Below, piece after piece: positions 37,442 to 46,859 of a stretch of DNA of 64,000 nucleotides; position 1 is the first letter of the stretch, and every line of letters starts with the position of its first letter. A program made the position numbers and the translations under genes. Origin of the DNA: Pseudomonas fluorescens (lineage in GTDB: Bacteria; Pseudomonadota; Gammaproteobacteria; Pseudomonadales; Pseudomonadaceae); the NCBI RefSeq assembly GCF_902497745.1, contig NZ_CABVHJ010000014.1, forward strand, positions 44,351 through 108,350. Direction: 5' to 3'. The notes beneath the pieces were generated by a model, which did no database searches, was not told the origin of the DNA, and saw only the letters and a program-made list of their open reading frames with translations.

Positions 37442-39877
37442 ATGTCCCGTTCGCTAGACACCTTGTTGCGCCCCAGTCTGCTGGCTGTCGCTATTGCGCT
37501 CAGCGCGCCGCTGATCAGCAGTCCGTTGCTTGCCGCTGAACAAGCGTCCAGCGTGCGCGCGTACAACTTGCCGGCGGCGCCACTGTCGACCACCCTGAAC
37601 CAGATCGCCAGCCAGGGCGGGATTGCGCTGTCGCTCAATCCGTCGTTGGCGGCGGGCAAGACCTCGGCGCCGGTGAACGGCCAATACGATGCGGCTGGCG
37701 CTCTGCGCGCGGCCCTGCGTGGCACCGGTCTACAACTGGAACAAAGCAGCACCGGCACTTACACCCTGGTTGCCGTGCCTGAAGGCGTGATGGCATTGCC
37801 GGAAACTTCGGTCATCGGCGTGGAAAACTTCGAAAGCGCCTGGGGCCCGGTCGAAGGCTACACCGCCACCCGCACCGCCGCCGGCACCAAGACCGACACC
37901 GCACTGGTCGAAGCACCGCGTTCGATCTCGGTGGCGACCCGTCAGCAAATGGACGACCGCAGCGTGCACAGCCTCGACGATGCCGTGCGCTACATGCCGG
38001 GCATCACCGCCAGCAGCTACGGCAGCGACACCCGCGCCGACTGGCTGCGCGTACGCGGTTTCGAGCCGACCCAGTTCCTCGATGGCCTGCCGCTGCCCAA
38101 AGGCGTGTACGCCAACCCGAAACAGGAAACCTGGAACCTCGACCGCCTCGCCCTGCTGCGCGGCCCGGCCTCCTCGGTTTACGGCCAGACGCCACCGGGC
38201 GGCCTGCTGGACATGGTCAGCCGTCGCCCAAGCGCTGAAGCCAGCAACGAAATCCAGTTGCAGTACGGTAGCGACAACCACCGCCAGATCAACTTCGCCA
38301 GCACTGGCAAGATCGACGACGCCGGCCAGTTTCTCTATGGCCTCAGCGGTGTGGTGCGCGACAGCGGCACCCAGGTCGATCACGTCGACAACAAGCGCTA
38401 CAACATCGCGCCGAGCCTGACCTGGAACATCGACGACGACACCAAGCTCACCCTGCTGAGCCAGTTCACCCGCGACGATACCGGCATCACCAGCCAGTTT
38501 CTGCCAATTCAGGGCACCAAGATCAAGTCACCGTTCGGCGATATCTCTCACCACAAGAATCTGGGTGATCCGGACTGGGAATATTACGATCGCACTTACT
38601 ACGCGCTGGGCTATGCCTTCGAACATCGTCTGAACGATGTCTGGCAGTTCAAGCAGAACCTGCGTTATACCAAGTCGGATCTGTCGTTCCAGTCGCTGAC
38701 GCCGGGGTCGTACCCATTCACCGAAGTGGATGATCAAGGCAATGTCGGACGCACCAGCACCAGCGTCGAAGAAGACATCAGCCAGTTCGCCGTGGACAAC
38801 AACTTCCAGGCCGATTTCGCTACCGGCGACATCCGCCACACCCTGCTGCTGGGCCTTGATCACCAGCGCAGCAACACCAACTACACCTCGATCTTCGGCT
38901 TTTCGGATACCACTCCGGGCACCAACGTCATCACCCCGATCTACGGCCAGCCGATCATTCGTCCAGCGCGTTCCACCGCGTTTTACGATTACAACCAGAA
39001 GACCTACCAGACCGGCCTGTACATCCAGGACCAGATGGCCCTCGACCAGTGGCGCCTGACCCTCGGCGGCCGTGAAGACTGGGTGCACACCAGCACAAAG
39101 TTCATCAACAAGGGCGATGCCACCAACACCCAGCGCGACAAGGCCTTCAGCGGCAACGCCGCGCTCAGCTACGTCTTCGACAACGGTTTCGTGCCGTACC
39201 TGTCGTACGCCGAATCCTTCCAGCCAACCACCGGTGCCGACGCCACCTCGACCGGCTCGCTCAAGCCGACCGAAGGCAAGCAGTGGGAACTGGGCATCAA
39301 GTACCAGCCACCGGGCAGCAAAACCCTGCTGACCGCCGCCGTGTATGACCTCACCCAGAAGAACGTTTCGGTCAACACCTTCGTCAACAACGTGTCGATC
39401 ACCAGCCAGACCGGCGAAGTGAAAGTCAAAGGCCTGGAGCTGGAAGCGGTTTCCGACGTCACCGACAACCTCAAAGTCATCGCGGCCTACACCCTGGCGA
39501 AATCCGAAGTGCAGAATGGCGTCGACAAGGGCAATCGCCTGCAACTGATGCCGAACCAGCAAGCGTCGCTGTGGACCGACTACACCTGGCACGCCGGCGT
39601 CCTCGACGGCTTCGGCATTGGCGGTGGCGTGCGCTACACCGGCAACACCTACGGCGACAAGGCCAACACCTGGCTGGGCAAGGCGGACGCCTACACCGTG
39701 TTCGACGCGAGCGTGCATTACGACCTCGGCCGCCTGGACAACAGCCTCAAAGGCGCGTCGCTGGCCGTCAACGCAACCAACCTGTTCGACAAGGAATACA
39801 TTTCCACCTGCGACAGCTTCTACTGCTACTACGGCGACACGCGCAGTGTCGTCGCCAGCGCCACTTACAAGTGGTAA
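37442..39877 (+). CDS. TonB-dependent siderophore receptor with STN signalling domain
   Basis: 811 residues. Signal peptide (about 1-33, ending LLAAEQ), STN domain (about 38-90: YNLPAAPLSTTLNQIASQGG), plug (LVEAPRSISVATRQQMDDR), then a 22-strand barrel ending in the aromatic YKW. The STN domain marks a transducer that signals to the adjacent FecR-like protein. The PepSY gene that follows and the overall order match foxIRAB (ferrioxamine) of P. aeruginosa as I recall it, but substrate is inference. CAGGAG precedes ATG 37442. Confidence 0.92.
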   Translation: MSRSLDTLLRPSLLAVAIALSAPLISSPLLAAEQASSVRAYNLPAAPLSTTLNQIASQGGIALSLNPSLAAGKTSAPVNGQYDAAGALRAALRGTGLQLEQSSTGTYTLVAVPEGVMALPETSVIGVENFESAWGPVEGYTATRTAAGTKTDTALVEAPRSISVATRQQMDDRSVHSLDDAVRYMPGITASSYGSDTRADWLRVRGFEPTQFLDGLPLPKGVYANPKQETWNLDRLALLRGPASSVYGQTPPGGLLDMVSRRPSAEASNEIQLQYGSDNHRQINFASTGKIDDAGQFLYGLSGVVRDSGTQVDHVDNKRYNIAPSLTWNIDDDTKLTLLSQFTRDDTGITSQFLPIQGTKIKSPFGDISHHKNLGDPDWEYYDRTYYALGYAFEHRLNDVWQFKQNLRYTKSDLSFQSLTPGSYPFTEVDDQGNVGRTSTSVEEDISQFAVDNNFQADFATGDIRHTLLLGLDHQRSNTNYTSIFGFSDTTPGTNVITPIYGQPIIRPARSTAFYDYNQKTYQTGLYIQDQMALDQWRLTLGGREDWVHTSTKFINKGDATNTQRDKAFSGNAALSYVFDNGFVPYLSYAESFQPTTGADATSTGSLKPTEGKQWELGIKYQPPGSKTLLTAAVYDLTQKNVSVNTFVNNVSITSQTGEVKVKGLELEAVSDVTDNLKVIAAYTLAKSEVQNGVDKGNRLQLMPNQQASLWTDYTWHAGVLDGFGIGGGVRYTGNTYGDKANTWLGKADAYTVFDASVHYDLGRLDNSLKGASLAVNATNLFDKEYISTCDSFYCYYGDTRSVVASATYKW

Positions 39878-39906
39878 GCGATTGAGCTGAAACAGGCCCT
39901 GTGACC

Positions 39907-39940
39907 AAGCCGTCCCTCGTGGACGGCTTCGGTGTTTTTT
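39907..39940 (+). terminator. Hairpin terminator between receptor and PepSY gene
   Basis: AAGCCGTCC pairs with GGACGGCTT around CTCGT; a short CGGTG precedes T6. The PepSY start follows 12 bases later, so partial readthrough is possible. Confidence 0.75.
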
Positions 39941-39951
39941 AAGGTCATGAA

Positions 39952-41082
39952 ATGAAAAGTAAAACAATCCGTCGCTGGTCGTTTGTGCACACCTGGACCA
40001 GCCTGGTCTGTACCGTGTTTTTGCTGATGCTGGCCTTGACCGGTCTGCCGCTGATTTTCCATCACGAGATCGAACATCTGCTCGGCGATGCACCCGAAGT
40101 ACGCGAGATGCCGGCCGATACCCCGCGGCTGAATCTGGCGCAACTGGTCGAGGCCGCCGAGAAACATCGTCCCGATGAAGTCGTGCAGTACTTCGGTTTC
40201 GATGACGATGAGCCGAATGCCGTGCTGACGATCATGGCGAAAACCGCCGGCACCGAGCCGAACTCCTCGCACACCTTCATGCTCGACGCGCGCACCGGTG
40301 AAGCGCTGGAAACACCGTCGGCCAACGGTGGCTTGATGCTGTTTATCCTGCGCCTGCACGTCGACATGTTCGCCGGGCTGCCGGGCAAGTTGCTGCTGGC
40401 GTTCATGGGGCTGCTGTTTGTCGTGGCGATTGTCTCGGGGACGGTGCTGTACCTGCCGTTCATGCGCCGCTTGAAATTCGGCACCGTGCGTCAGGACAAG
40501 TCCACCCGTTTGCGCTGGCTCGACCTGCATAACCTGATTGGCGTGGTCACCCTGACCTGGGCGTTGGTGGTCGGCGTGACCGGCGTGATCAGCGCTTGCG
40601 CCGACCTGTTGATCGCGGCGTGGCGCAATGACGCACTGACTGCGCTGATCGAACCGTACCGCGATGCGCCACCGCTGACGCACCTGGCGCCGGCCACGCG
40701 TTTGCTCGACATCGCTGCGGAAGTTGCGCCGGAGATGAAACCGGATTTCATTGCCTTCCCCGGCACACGCTTTTCCAGTGAGCACCATTACTCGGTGTTC
40801 ATGAAGGGCGGCACGCACCTCACTTCGCACCTGCTGACCCCGGTGCTGATCGATGCGACCACGCTGCAGGTGACCGCCGTGGCCGAACGACCGTGGTACA
40901 TGGACGCCATGGGCATGTCGCAGCCGCTGCACTTCGGTGATTACGGCGGCATGCCGATGAAAATTCTCTGGGCCACCCTTGATGTGTTGACCATCATCGT
41001 CCTCGTCAGTGGCGTGTACCTGTGGGTGGTGCGGCGCAAAGCGGCGAAGCCTGTGCTGGAAACGGCGGAGACCTCTGCATGA
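39952..41082 (+). CDS. PepSY-domain inner-membrane protein (FoxB/PiuB-like)
   Basis: 376 residues with four hydrophobic helices: one near the N-terminus (TSLVCTVFLLMLALTGLPLIF), two in the middle (LLLAFMGLLFVVAIVSGTVLYL and IGVVTLTWALVVGVTGVIS) and one at the C-terminus (WATLDVLTIIVLVSGVYLWVV). PepSY-type proteins next to siderophore receptors are proposed to help ferric-siderophore reduction or release in the periplasm. Its stop overlaps the next small gene by 4 bases. Confidence 0.9.
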   Translation: MKSKTIRRWSFVHTWTSLVCTVFLLMLALTGLPLIFHHEIEHLLGDAPEVREMPADTPRLNLAQLVEAAEKHRPDEVVQYFGFDDDEPNAVLTIMAKTAGTEPNSSHTFMLDARTGEALETPSANGGLMLFILRLHVDMFAGLPGKLLLAFMGLLFVVAIVSGTVLYLPFMRRLKFGTVRQDKSTRLRWLDLHNLIGVVTLTWALVVGVTGVISACADLLIAAWRNDALTALIEPYRDAPPLTHLAPATRLLDIAAEVAPEMKPDFIAFPGTRFSSEHHYSVFMKGGTHLTSHLLTPVLIDATTLQVTAVAERPWYMDAMGMSQPLHFGDYGGMPMKILWATLDVLTIIVLVSGVYLWVVRRKAAKPVLETAETSA

Positions 41083-41258
41083 AACCGCGTCAGTCGAATT
41101 TCTGGAAGGTGTTCAGCACGCCGATCGTGATTGCGCTGCTGAGTGCGGCGGGGTTGTTTGCGGCGTTGCTGGGGGATGGGATTTGGGATGCGTTGAGCTG
41201 GATCGGGCTGGGTGTCCCGGCATTTCTGGCCATAAAAGGCTTCCTGCCGCGCAGGTAA
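41079..41258 (+). CDS. Small two-helix membrane protein coupled to PepSY
   Basis: 59 residues: basic N-terminus (MKPRQSNFWKVF), helix PIVIALLSAAGLFAALLG, polar turn, second helix WIGLGVPAFLAIKGFL, basic end PRR. The start overlaps the PepSY stop in ATGA. Similar small proteins follow PepSY genes in other Pseudomonas. It may be an accessory subunit; the function is unknown. Confidence 0.75.
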   Translation: MKPRQSNFWKVFSTPIVIALLSAAGLFAALLGDGIWDALSWIGLGVPAFLAIKGFLPRR

Positions 41259-41282
41259 TCTTGCATTGCCTGAGATGGCCCT

Positions 41283-41377
41283 TTCGCGAGCAAGCTCGCT
41301 CCCACAGGGAGTTTCTGGTGCCACCAAAAATGGTATGCACACAGAAGATCCCTGTGGGAGCGAGCTTGCTCGCGAAA
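41283..41377. repeat. REP doublet 8
   Basis: AA/TT subtype, TTCGCGAGC arm first, longest spacer of the set. Confidence 0.9.
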
Positions 41378-41468
41378 GCGGTAGCTGATACACCATCAAT
41401 TGCTCGCCAGCCTCGCCGCATCTGGCTAGGCTAACCTCCTGCTCTTCGACGATCACCGAGGTTTGCCA

Positions 41469-42098
41469 ATGTCCGCCCCCAGCATGACCCTGTACCACAA
41501 CACGCTCTCCCCGTTCGTGCGCAAAGTGATGGTGTTGCTGCACGAAACCGGCCAGCAGGATCGCGTCGCCTTGCAAGACTGCGTGCTCAGCCCGGTCAGT
41601 CCGAGCGCCGAGCTCAATCTCGACAACCCGCTGGGCAAGATCCCCGCCCTGCGTCTGGCCGATGGCAACGTCATCCATGACAGCCGCGTGATCCTCGAAT
41701 ACCTCGACCAGCAGCACGTCGGCAATCCGTTGATCCCGCGCGAAGGTTCGGCGCGCTGGCGCCGTCTGACCCTGGCCTCGATGGCCGACGGGATCATGGA
41801 TGCGTCGGTGATGGTGCGTTATGAAATGGTCCTGCGTGCTCCGGAAAAACATTGGGACGAATGGCTCGAGGCTCAGCGCGACAAGATCCGCCGCGCCCTC
41901 GCAGTGTTGGAAAAGGAGGCGATTGCCGAGCTGACCAGCCACTTTGACGTGGCGGCGATCAGCGTGGCCTGTGCGTTGGGTTATCTCGATTTGCGCTTTC
42001 CGGACTTGGGTTGGCGTGAGGCCAACCCACAACTGGCCAACTGGTTCTTTGAGGTGAGTCAGCGACCGTCCATGATCGCCACGATGCCCAAGCCTTAA
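41469..42098 (+). CDS. Glutathione S-transferase family protein
   Basis: 209 residues. Thioredoxin-like N-terminal domain (MTLYHNTLSPFVRKVMVLL) with a Ser in the usual activating position, a cis-Pro loop NPLGKIPALRL and the gamma-site DSRVILEYLD, then an all-helical C-terminal domain. GAGG lies 7 bases before ATG 41469. Substrate unknown. Confidence 0.9.
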   Translation: MSAPSMTLYHNTLSPFVRKVMVLLHETGQQDRVALQDCVLSPVSPSAELNLDNPLGKIPALRLADGNVIHDSRVILEYLDQQHVGNPLIPREGSARWRRLTLASMADGIMDASVMVRYEMVLRAPEKHWDEWLEAQRDKIRRALAVLEKEAIAELTSHFDVAAISVACALGYLDLRFPDLGWREANPQLANWFFEVSQRPSMIATMPKP

Positions 42099-42122
42099 AT
42101 CGGCGACGCCTGTTCCGGCCTC

Positions 42123-42213
42123 TTCGCGAGCAGGCTCGCTCCCACATTGTTTTTGGGTATGGCAGACATCTCTGTGCCAACACCCATCCTGTGGGAGCGA
42201 GCCTGCTCGCGAA
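42123..42213. repeat. REP doublet 9
   Basis: AG/CT subtype between the convergent GST and creD genes. Confidence 0.9.
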
Positions 42214-42306
42214 TGCACCACCTCGGTTCCACAGGCAAAAAACCGATAATCCGCGTCACCAACTCATCCTTCCAGCACTGATCCTCACGCAATCCCAGCG
42301 ACCGGC

Positions 42307-43677
42307 TCATTGCATCGCCCCCACATCAAACTCCAACGGCTTGGCCGGTTTCTGCCCGATCCCGTACCAATCCAGTTTGCGCGTCAGCACCATGAACACA
42401 CCGAGCAAACCAAACAGCAACAACGAGCCCATCAACAGCGCGTAATCCTCGGCGCTCAGCAAGCCATAGAGCAGGCCATACAACGCCGCCAGCCCCGCCG
42501 AAAAACTCAAACCATGGCGCACACTGCGCAACACATGGCAGACATAAAACCCGATCAACAACACACAACCGCTGGCCGACAACAGATACGCCAGGGCAAA
42601 ACCGATGTGCTCCGACAGCGACAGCAACAACAGATAAAAGAACGCCAGCGCCACACCGACCAGCGCGTATTGCACCGGGTGCACGGCCAGGCTCTTGAGC
42701 ACTTCGAACAGGAAGAAACCGGCGAACGTCAGGACGATGAACAGCAACGCATATTTGATCGCCCGGTCACTCTTCAGGTACTGATCCACCGGGTCGATGA
42801 AACTCACGCCGAAGCTGCGACCGTTGAACGCCTCGCAATCATTGCCGCTCACGCAACGGCTCATGGCGTCTTGCAGATTGGTGGAGAAAAACGTGGTCTG
42901 CCAATCGGCGCTGAAACCCTGCTCGTTGATCTCACGCTTGGCCGGCAGGAAATTGCCGATGAAACTTGGATGCGGCCAATTCGCAGTGAGGCTGACGCTG
43001 CTGCTCTTGCCCACTGGCAGCACCTGCAACGAACCGGTGCCCTGCAGACGCAGGTCGAAGCCGAAGCTCAGTTCCGTGGTTTTGCTGGTATCGAGCAACG
43101 GCAGCGTCACTCGCACACCCTCGCCGAGCCAGCCGACCTGGGTGCCCGGAACGAAGTCCAGACGCTGACCGTCAAGTTCCAGCTTCAGCGCATTTTCGAT
43201 ACCGCGAATATCGCTGATGCCGACCGCGAGAAACGGTGCATCGAACTGGTAATCGCTGAAGTCTTCCTTGATGCCCAATTGCGCCGGCAGTGAGAAGTGG
43301 CCGTTGATGCGGTTGTCGGCGTGGAACAGCCGTGCCTCATAAATGCCGCGCGCACGCAGTTCGGTTTGCACCTGGCCGTCGAGTTCGAAACGCTCCGGCA
43401 GGAAGTACAAACGACCGCGTTCTTCGCTCGGTTCGTCGTAGCGCTGATTGGTTTTGTCGTTGGTCTTCCAGTTGTGAATCACTTTGCGATACGGCACCAC
43501 CATCACCGGCCCGCTCAATTGCTGGCTGTAGCTGGAACTACGGGCGATGTCTTCGAGCACGCCGTCGCGCAGCTGTTGGCGGTCATCGATGACGCCATCG
43601 ATCATCAATAAAGGTATCAGCAACAGCAGGATCAGCACGGCGATGGCGCCGAGCTTGATGGTCAGATTCTTGTTCAT
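42307..43677 (-). CDS. creD: CreD inner-membrane protein
   Basis: 456 residues. An N-terminal membrane anchor (AIAVLILLLLIPLLMIDGVI), a large periplasmic domain with the VMVVPYRK motif, and about six C-terminal helices. CreD is the main target of CreBC and affects beta-lactam resistance and envelope integrity. GGGAG precedes ATG 43677. It follows creC on the same strand after a 200-base gap containing a REP doublet. Confidence 0.93.
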   Translation of the reverse strand: MNKNLTIKLGAIAVLILLLLIPLLMIDGVIDDRQQLRDGVLEDIARSSSYSQQLSGPVMVVPYRKVIHNWKTNDKTNQRYDEPSEERGRLYFLPERFELDGQVQTELRARGIYEARLFHADNRINGHFSLPAQLGIKEDFSDYQFDAPFLAVGISDIRGIENALKLELDGQRLDFVPGTQVGWLGEGVRVTLPLLDTSKTTELSFGFDLRLQGTGSLQVLPVGKSSSVSLTANWPHPSFIGNFLPAKREINEQGFSADWQTTFFSTNLQDAMSRCVSGNDCEAFNGRSFGVSFIDPVDQYLKSDRAIKYALLFIVLTFAGFFLFEVLKSLAVHPVQYALVGVALAFFYLLLLSLSEHIGFALAYLLSASGCVLLIGFYVCHVLRSVRHGLSFSAGLAALYGLLYGLLSAEDYALLMGSLLLFGLLGVFMVLTRKLDWYGIGQKPAKPLEFDVGAMQ

Positions 43678-43772
43678 GGGACTCTCCCTGTTTGGATGGG
43701 GGGAGTCTGGTGTTGCCGTATGAGGGGAATATGGGGGGATTATGGAGATTGTGTGGAGACTGTTCAGGCCCC

Positions 43773-43839
43773 TTCGCGAGCAAGCTCGCTCCCACATTGG
43801 ATCTGTGTCGTTCACAAATCCCCTGTGGGAGCGAGCTTG
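43773..43839. repeat. REP doublet 10 (right arm truncated)
   Basis: AA/TT subtype. The right arm stops at GTGGGAGCGAGCTTG and changes to TCTCCGGGCGG. Confidence 0.8.
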
Positions 43840-43877
43840 TCTCCGGGCGGCGTTCCGACGAAGGCAACGACTCGATT

Positions 43878-45296
43878 TCAAGGCAAGCGCAATGTCACTT
43901 CAACACCGTTTTCGACATTGCGGATCTGCATCGAACCACCATGCAACTTGACCACCTCTTCAACGAAGTTAAGCCCCAACCCCGTGCTTTTGCGCCCACT
44001 GTCCGGACGCGGCAACGAGTAGAAGCGCTCAGTCAAACGCGGCAAGGCGTAATCGGGAATCGGAGCGGTTTCATTGAACAACCGCAACTCAATCTGCTCG
44101 CCAACCCGCTCAGCACTGAAGCACAGCAACCCCTCAACCGGGGTGAAATCCAGCGCATTCTCCAACAGATTGCCCAGCGCCTGACGCAACAGAAACGGCT
44201 CGCCAATTAACAGCAGATCAGCCGCAATCGCCTGTTCGATGCGCAACTGCTTGCCTTCAATCCGCGCCGCCTGCCCCTGCAGCAATTGATCAACCAGCGC
44301 CGCCAACGGCACAGCGACCCGCTCTTCCAGTCCCTGACGTTGCTCGACCTGCGCGAGATTCAGCAAACGTTCGATCAACTGCTGCATCCGCGCACTTTCG
44401 CTGTCGATGTTGCCGACAAAGCGCAGACGTTGAACCGGCGGCATTTCACCTTGCAGCAACTCCGCCGCGCCACGAATCGCCGCCAGCGGACTTTTCAATT
44501 CATGGGTCAACGTATGCACGTAGCGCTCAACGTACGCCTTACCCTCCAGCTGTGTGCGCATCTGCTCAACCGCTGTGGCCAGTTGCTCCAGCTCACCGCC
44601 GCGATAGTGCGGCACTTCCACCCGCCGCCCTTCGCTCACCGCTTGGGCATAACCGGTCAAACGGTGCAGTGCGCGACTCAGCCACCACGACAGCAAGGCA
44701 CCGAACAACAGACCGAGGCCGATCAACCCGGCGCCGTAAAACAGCAAGCGCCGCTCGGTGCGATCAACATAAGGCTGCAATGAGCTATTGGGCTTGGCCA
44801 CGGTGACCACGCCGATGATCTGGCCGTTGTCGCGGATCGGTGCGCCAACGTGCATCACCGACGAACTGGCGTCATCCGGATCGCTGCGGCTCGAACGCGC
44901 GCCATATTCACCGCGCAGGGTCAGGTAGACGTCGTTCCAGCGCGAGTAATCCTCACCGACCGCGACACCACTGGAATCGAGCACGACGATGCCCTTGGCA
45001 TCAGTCACGTAGATGCGGTGGTTGACCTGATTTTTCGGTAAGCCCCAAATGCTCGCTTGCGGCTGGCGCTCGCCATAGGCGCGCAGCAACTCGGGCCAGC
45101 GGTTCGCGCTGAGGGTGCCGGCCTTGAAATCGTCCCGCAGGATTTCCGCCATCAGGTTGGCGGTGTCGACCAGGGTTTCTTCGGTGGACTGACGCACGCC
45201 GGGGCGGATTTCTTCCATTACCGTGTTGAGCACAAAATAACCGGTCAGGCCGACAAACAGCACATACACCAGAAAGATCCGCAGCCCCAGTGACAT
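43878..45296 (-). CDS. creC: CreC sensor histidine kinase
   Basis: 472 residues. Two membrane helices (about 5-27 and 185-210) flank a periplasmic sensor domain, followed by HAMP, a dimerisation domain with phospho-His in THELKSPLAAIRG, and an ATPase domain (NLLENALDF, GRKSTGLGLNFV). Start ATG 45296 shares a base with the creB stop. Senses carbon or envelope state; in Pseudomonas CreBC responds to penicillin-binding-protein inhibition. Confidence 0.94.
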   Translation of the reverse strand: MSLGLRIFLVYVLFVGLTGYFVLNTVMEEIRPGVRQSTEETLVDTANLMAEILRDDFKAGTLSANRWPELLRAYGERQPQASIWGLPKNQVNHRIYVTDAKGIVVLDSSGVAVGEDYSRWNDVYLTLRGEYGARSSRSDPDDASSSVMHVGAPIRDNGQIIGVVTVAKPNSSLQPYVDRTERRLLFYGAGLIGLGLLFGALLSWWLSRALHRLTGYAQAVSEGRRVEVPHYRGGELEQLATAVEQMRTQLEGKAYVERYVHTLTHELKSPLAAIRGAAELLQGEMPPVQRLRFVGNIDSESARMQQLIERLLNLAQVEQRQGLEERVAVPLAALVDQLLQGQAARIEGKQLRIEQAIAADLLLIGEPFLLRQALGNLLENALDFTPVEGLLCFSAERVGEQIELRLFNETAPIPDYALPRLTERFYSLPRPDSGRKSTGLGLNFVEEVVKLHGGSMQIRNVENGVEVTLRLP

Positions 45297-45976
45297 CAGC
45301 TGTGCCCCGGGCTGTAGCTGTAACCGAGGCCACGATGGGTCTGGATCGGCTCGGCGTCGGCGCGCACCAGACGCAGTTTGGCGCGCACGCTTTTGATGTG
45401 GCTGTCGATGCTGCGCTCGTAACCGGCGTCGGCCGCAACGCCCAGCGCGTCGAGCAACTGCTCGCGACTGAACACCCGCTCGGGTTGTTCGAGCAGGCAT
45501 TGCAGCAGGCGGAATTCGTGGCGGGTCAGGCTCAACGTCTGGCCGCGATAGATGATTTGAATCCGTTCTGGATCGACACGGAACAGCGCGGAATCGGCTT
45601 CAATCGCCGGGCGCGGCGCCATGCGTTTGAGAATAGCCTTGACCCGCGCCGCGACCTCGCGCGGGCTGAAGGGCTTGACCACGTAGTCGTCGGCGCCAAT
45701 TTCCAGCCCCACCACTCGATCAATCTCGGCATCACGGGCGCTGAGAAACAGCACCGGCACTTCGCTGAAACGTCGCAGCTGTTTGCAGGTTTCGAAACCA
45801 CTGATATCCGGCAGGCCAATGTCGAGGATGATCAGATCGGCCGGGGTCTGCCGCTGATGCTCCAGCGCCGCCGCGCCGAGGCTCAGCCACGTGGTGGTGA
45901 AGCCCTCGCCCTGCAAGGCAAAAATCAGCGTGTCGGCAATCGCCGCTTCGTCTTCGACAATCAGGATATGAGGCAT
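45296..45976 (-). CDS. creB: CreB response regulator
   Basis: 226 residues. REC domain with acidic residues VEDE (8-11) and phospho-Asp52 (LDIGLPD), then an OmpR/PhoB-type winged helix (LTRHEFRLLQCLL ... GYERSIDSHIKSVRAKL). Together with CreC it controls creD. The canonical target is a TTCAC direct repeat; I did not find an intact one just ahead of creD. Confidence 0.95.
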   Translation of the reverse strand: MPHILIVEDEAAIADTLIFALQGEGFTTTWLSLGAAALEHQRQTPADLIILDIGLPDISGFETCKQLRRFSEVPVLFLSARDAEIDRVVGLEIGADDYVVKPFSPREVAARVKAILKRMAPRPAIEADSALFRVDPERIQIIYRGQTLSLTRHEFRLLQCLLEQPERVFSREQLLDALGVAADAGYERSIDSHIKSVRAKLRLVRADAEPIQTHRGLGYSYSPGHS

Positions 45977-46021
45977 GGCGTCCGAGCCCGTGGGTTAAGT
46001 GCGCGAACGGTGCCCCAAGCC

Positions 46022-46034
46022 TGACGTTACGTCA
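46022..46034. promoter_or_regulatory. Palindrome upstream of creB
   Basis: TGACGT-T-ACGTCA, 6-bp perfect arms, 46 bases upstream of the creB start and 16 bases downstream of the protease stop. Could be an operator. Confidence 0.4.
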
Positions 46035-46049
46035 ATGAGACCACTTGGC

Positions 46050-46553
46050 TCAGCAGTCCGGTTTGTCGGCGGTGAAGCGCCGCGCCGGGTTTACCGCAGC
46101 GCCAAACTCGCGCAAGGCCTTGGCACCGATCAGCAGCGGATAGTTGAAGTTGCTGCGGTCGGTCAGGTTGACCTCAACGGTACGCTTGACGTTACCCAGG
46201 CACAGCTCCAGATCGACCACCGGGCGTTTGGCGACTTCGGTGCTTTCGCCCTCGTCCTCTTCATCCGAGCGGCTCTTGATCTTGCTGATCCGCGCGACCT
46301 TGTGTTCGTAGACCTTGTTGCTGGCGTCTTTGGTGCCGAGGCGGAAACGCACCCATTCGTCGCCATCACGGGTGAAGGTTTCGATGTCTTTGGCCGACAG
46401 CGAGGCGGTCAGCGCACCGGTGTCCATCTTGGCCTTGAGCACCTCACCGCCGATTTCCGGCAGCGCAATGTATTCGTAGCGCCCGTACAGGGTCGGCTCG
46501 GCGGCCATGACCGGCAGGGCGACGAGGGCAAACAGTGCAAGGAGGGATTTCAC
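46050..46553 (-). CDS. Retropepsin-like aspartic protease (RimB/PF05618-type)
   Basis: 167 residues. Signal peptide (MKSLLALFALVALPVMAAEP), so periplasmic. The catalytic-like KMDTGALTASL has Asp44 in the D-T-G triad. The family was first annotated as ATP-dependent zinc protease but has a retropepsin fold. The middle has an acidic SDEEDEGES loop. Such proteins often sit beside ATP-grasp/RimK ligases; none is here. Confidence 0.85.
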   Translation of the reverse strand: MKSLLALFALVALPVMAAEPTLYGRYEYIALPEIGGEVLKAKMDTGALTASLSAKDIETFTRDGDEWVRFRLGTKDASNKVYEHKVARISKIKSRSDEEDEGESTEVAKRPVVDLELCLGNVKRTVEVNLTDRSNFNYPLLIGAKALREFGAAVNPARRFTADKPDC

Positions 46554-46635
46554 GTAAGGGGCTTCCTTGGAAAATGAGGGCGGCAGACTGGAGTTTTAGA
46601 CACCCATTGAGGCATTCGTTCGCCTTGAAATCGCT

Positions 46636-46726
46636 TTCGCGAGCAGGCTCGCTCCCACAGGTTTTTGTGTTGAGCGCACATTTTTAATACACCTGAATCC
46701 AGTGTGGGAGCGAGCCTGCTCGCGAA
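46636..46726. repeat. REP doublet 11
   Basis: AG/CT subtype, between the protease start and the acyltransferase. Confidence 0.9.
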
Positions 46727-46859
46727 GAGGCCAGCACATTCAACACAACGCTTGAGCAAAGCATACCGGCCCAAAAGTGAAACATTCGTCACCACCGATT
46801 TGGCCTGCCGCGCGAAGCTGCTTATCATGGCGCGCCCATCCGTTTGCAAAGAGTTGCTT

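Noticed and set aside
43881..45500. Longer creC reading through its upstream neighbour
   Set aside because: The extra N-terminal residues are antisense of creB and basic low-complexity; the start at 45296 overlaps the creB stop as expected.
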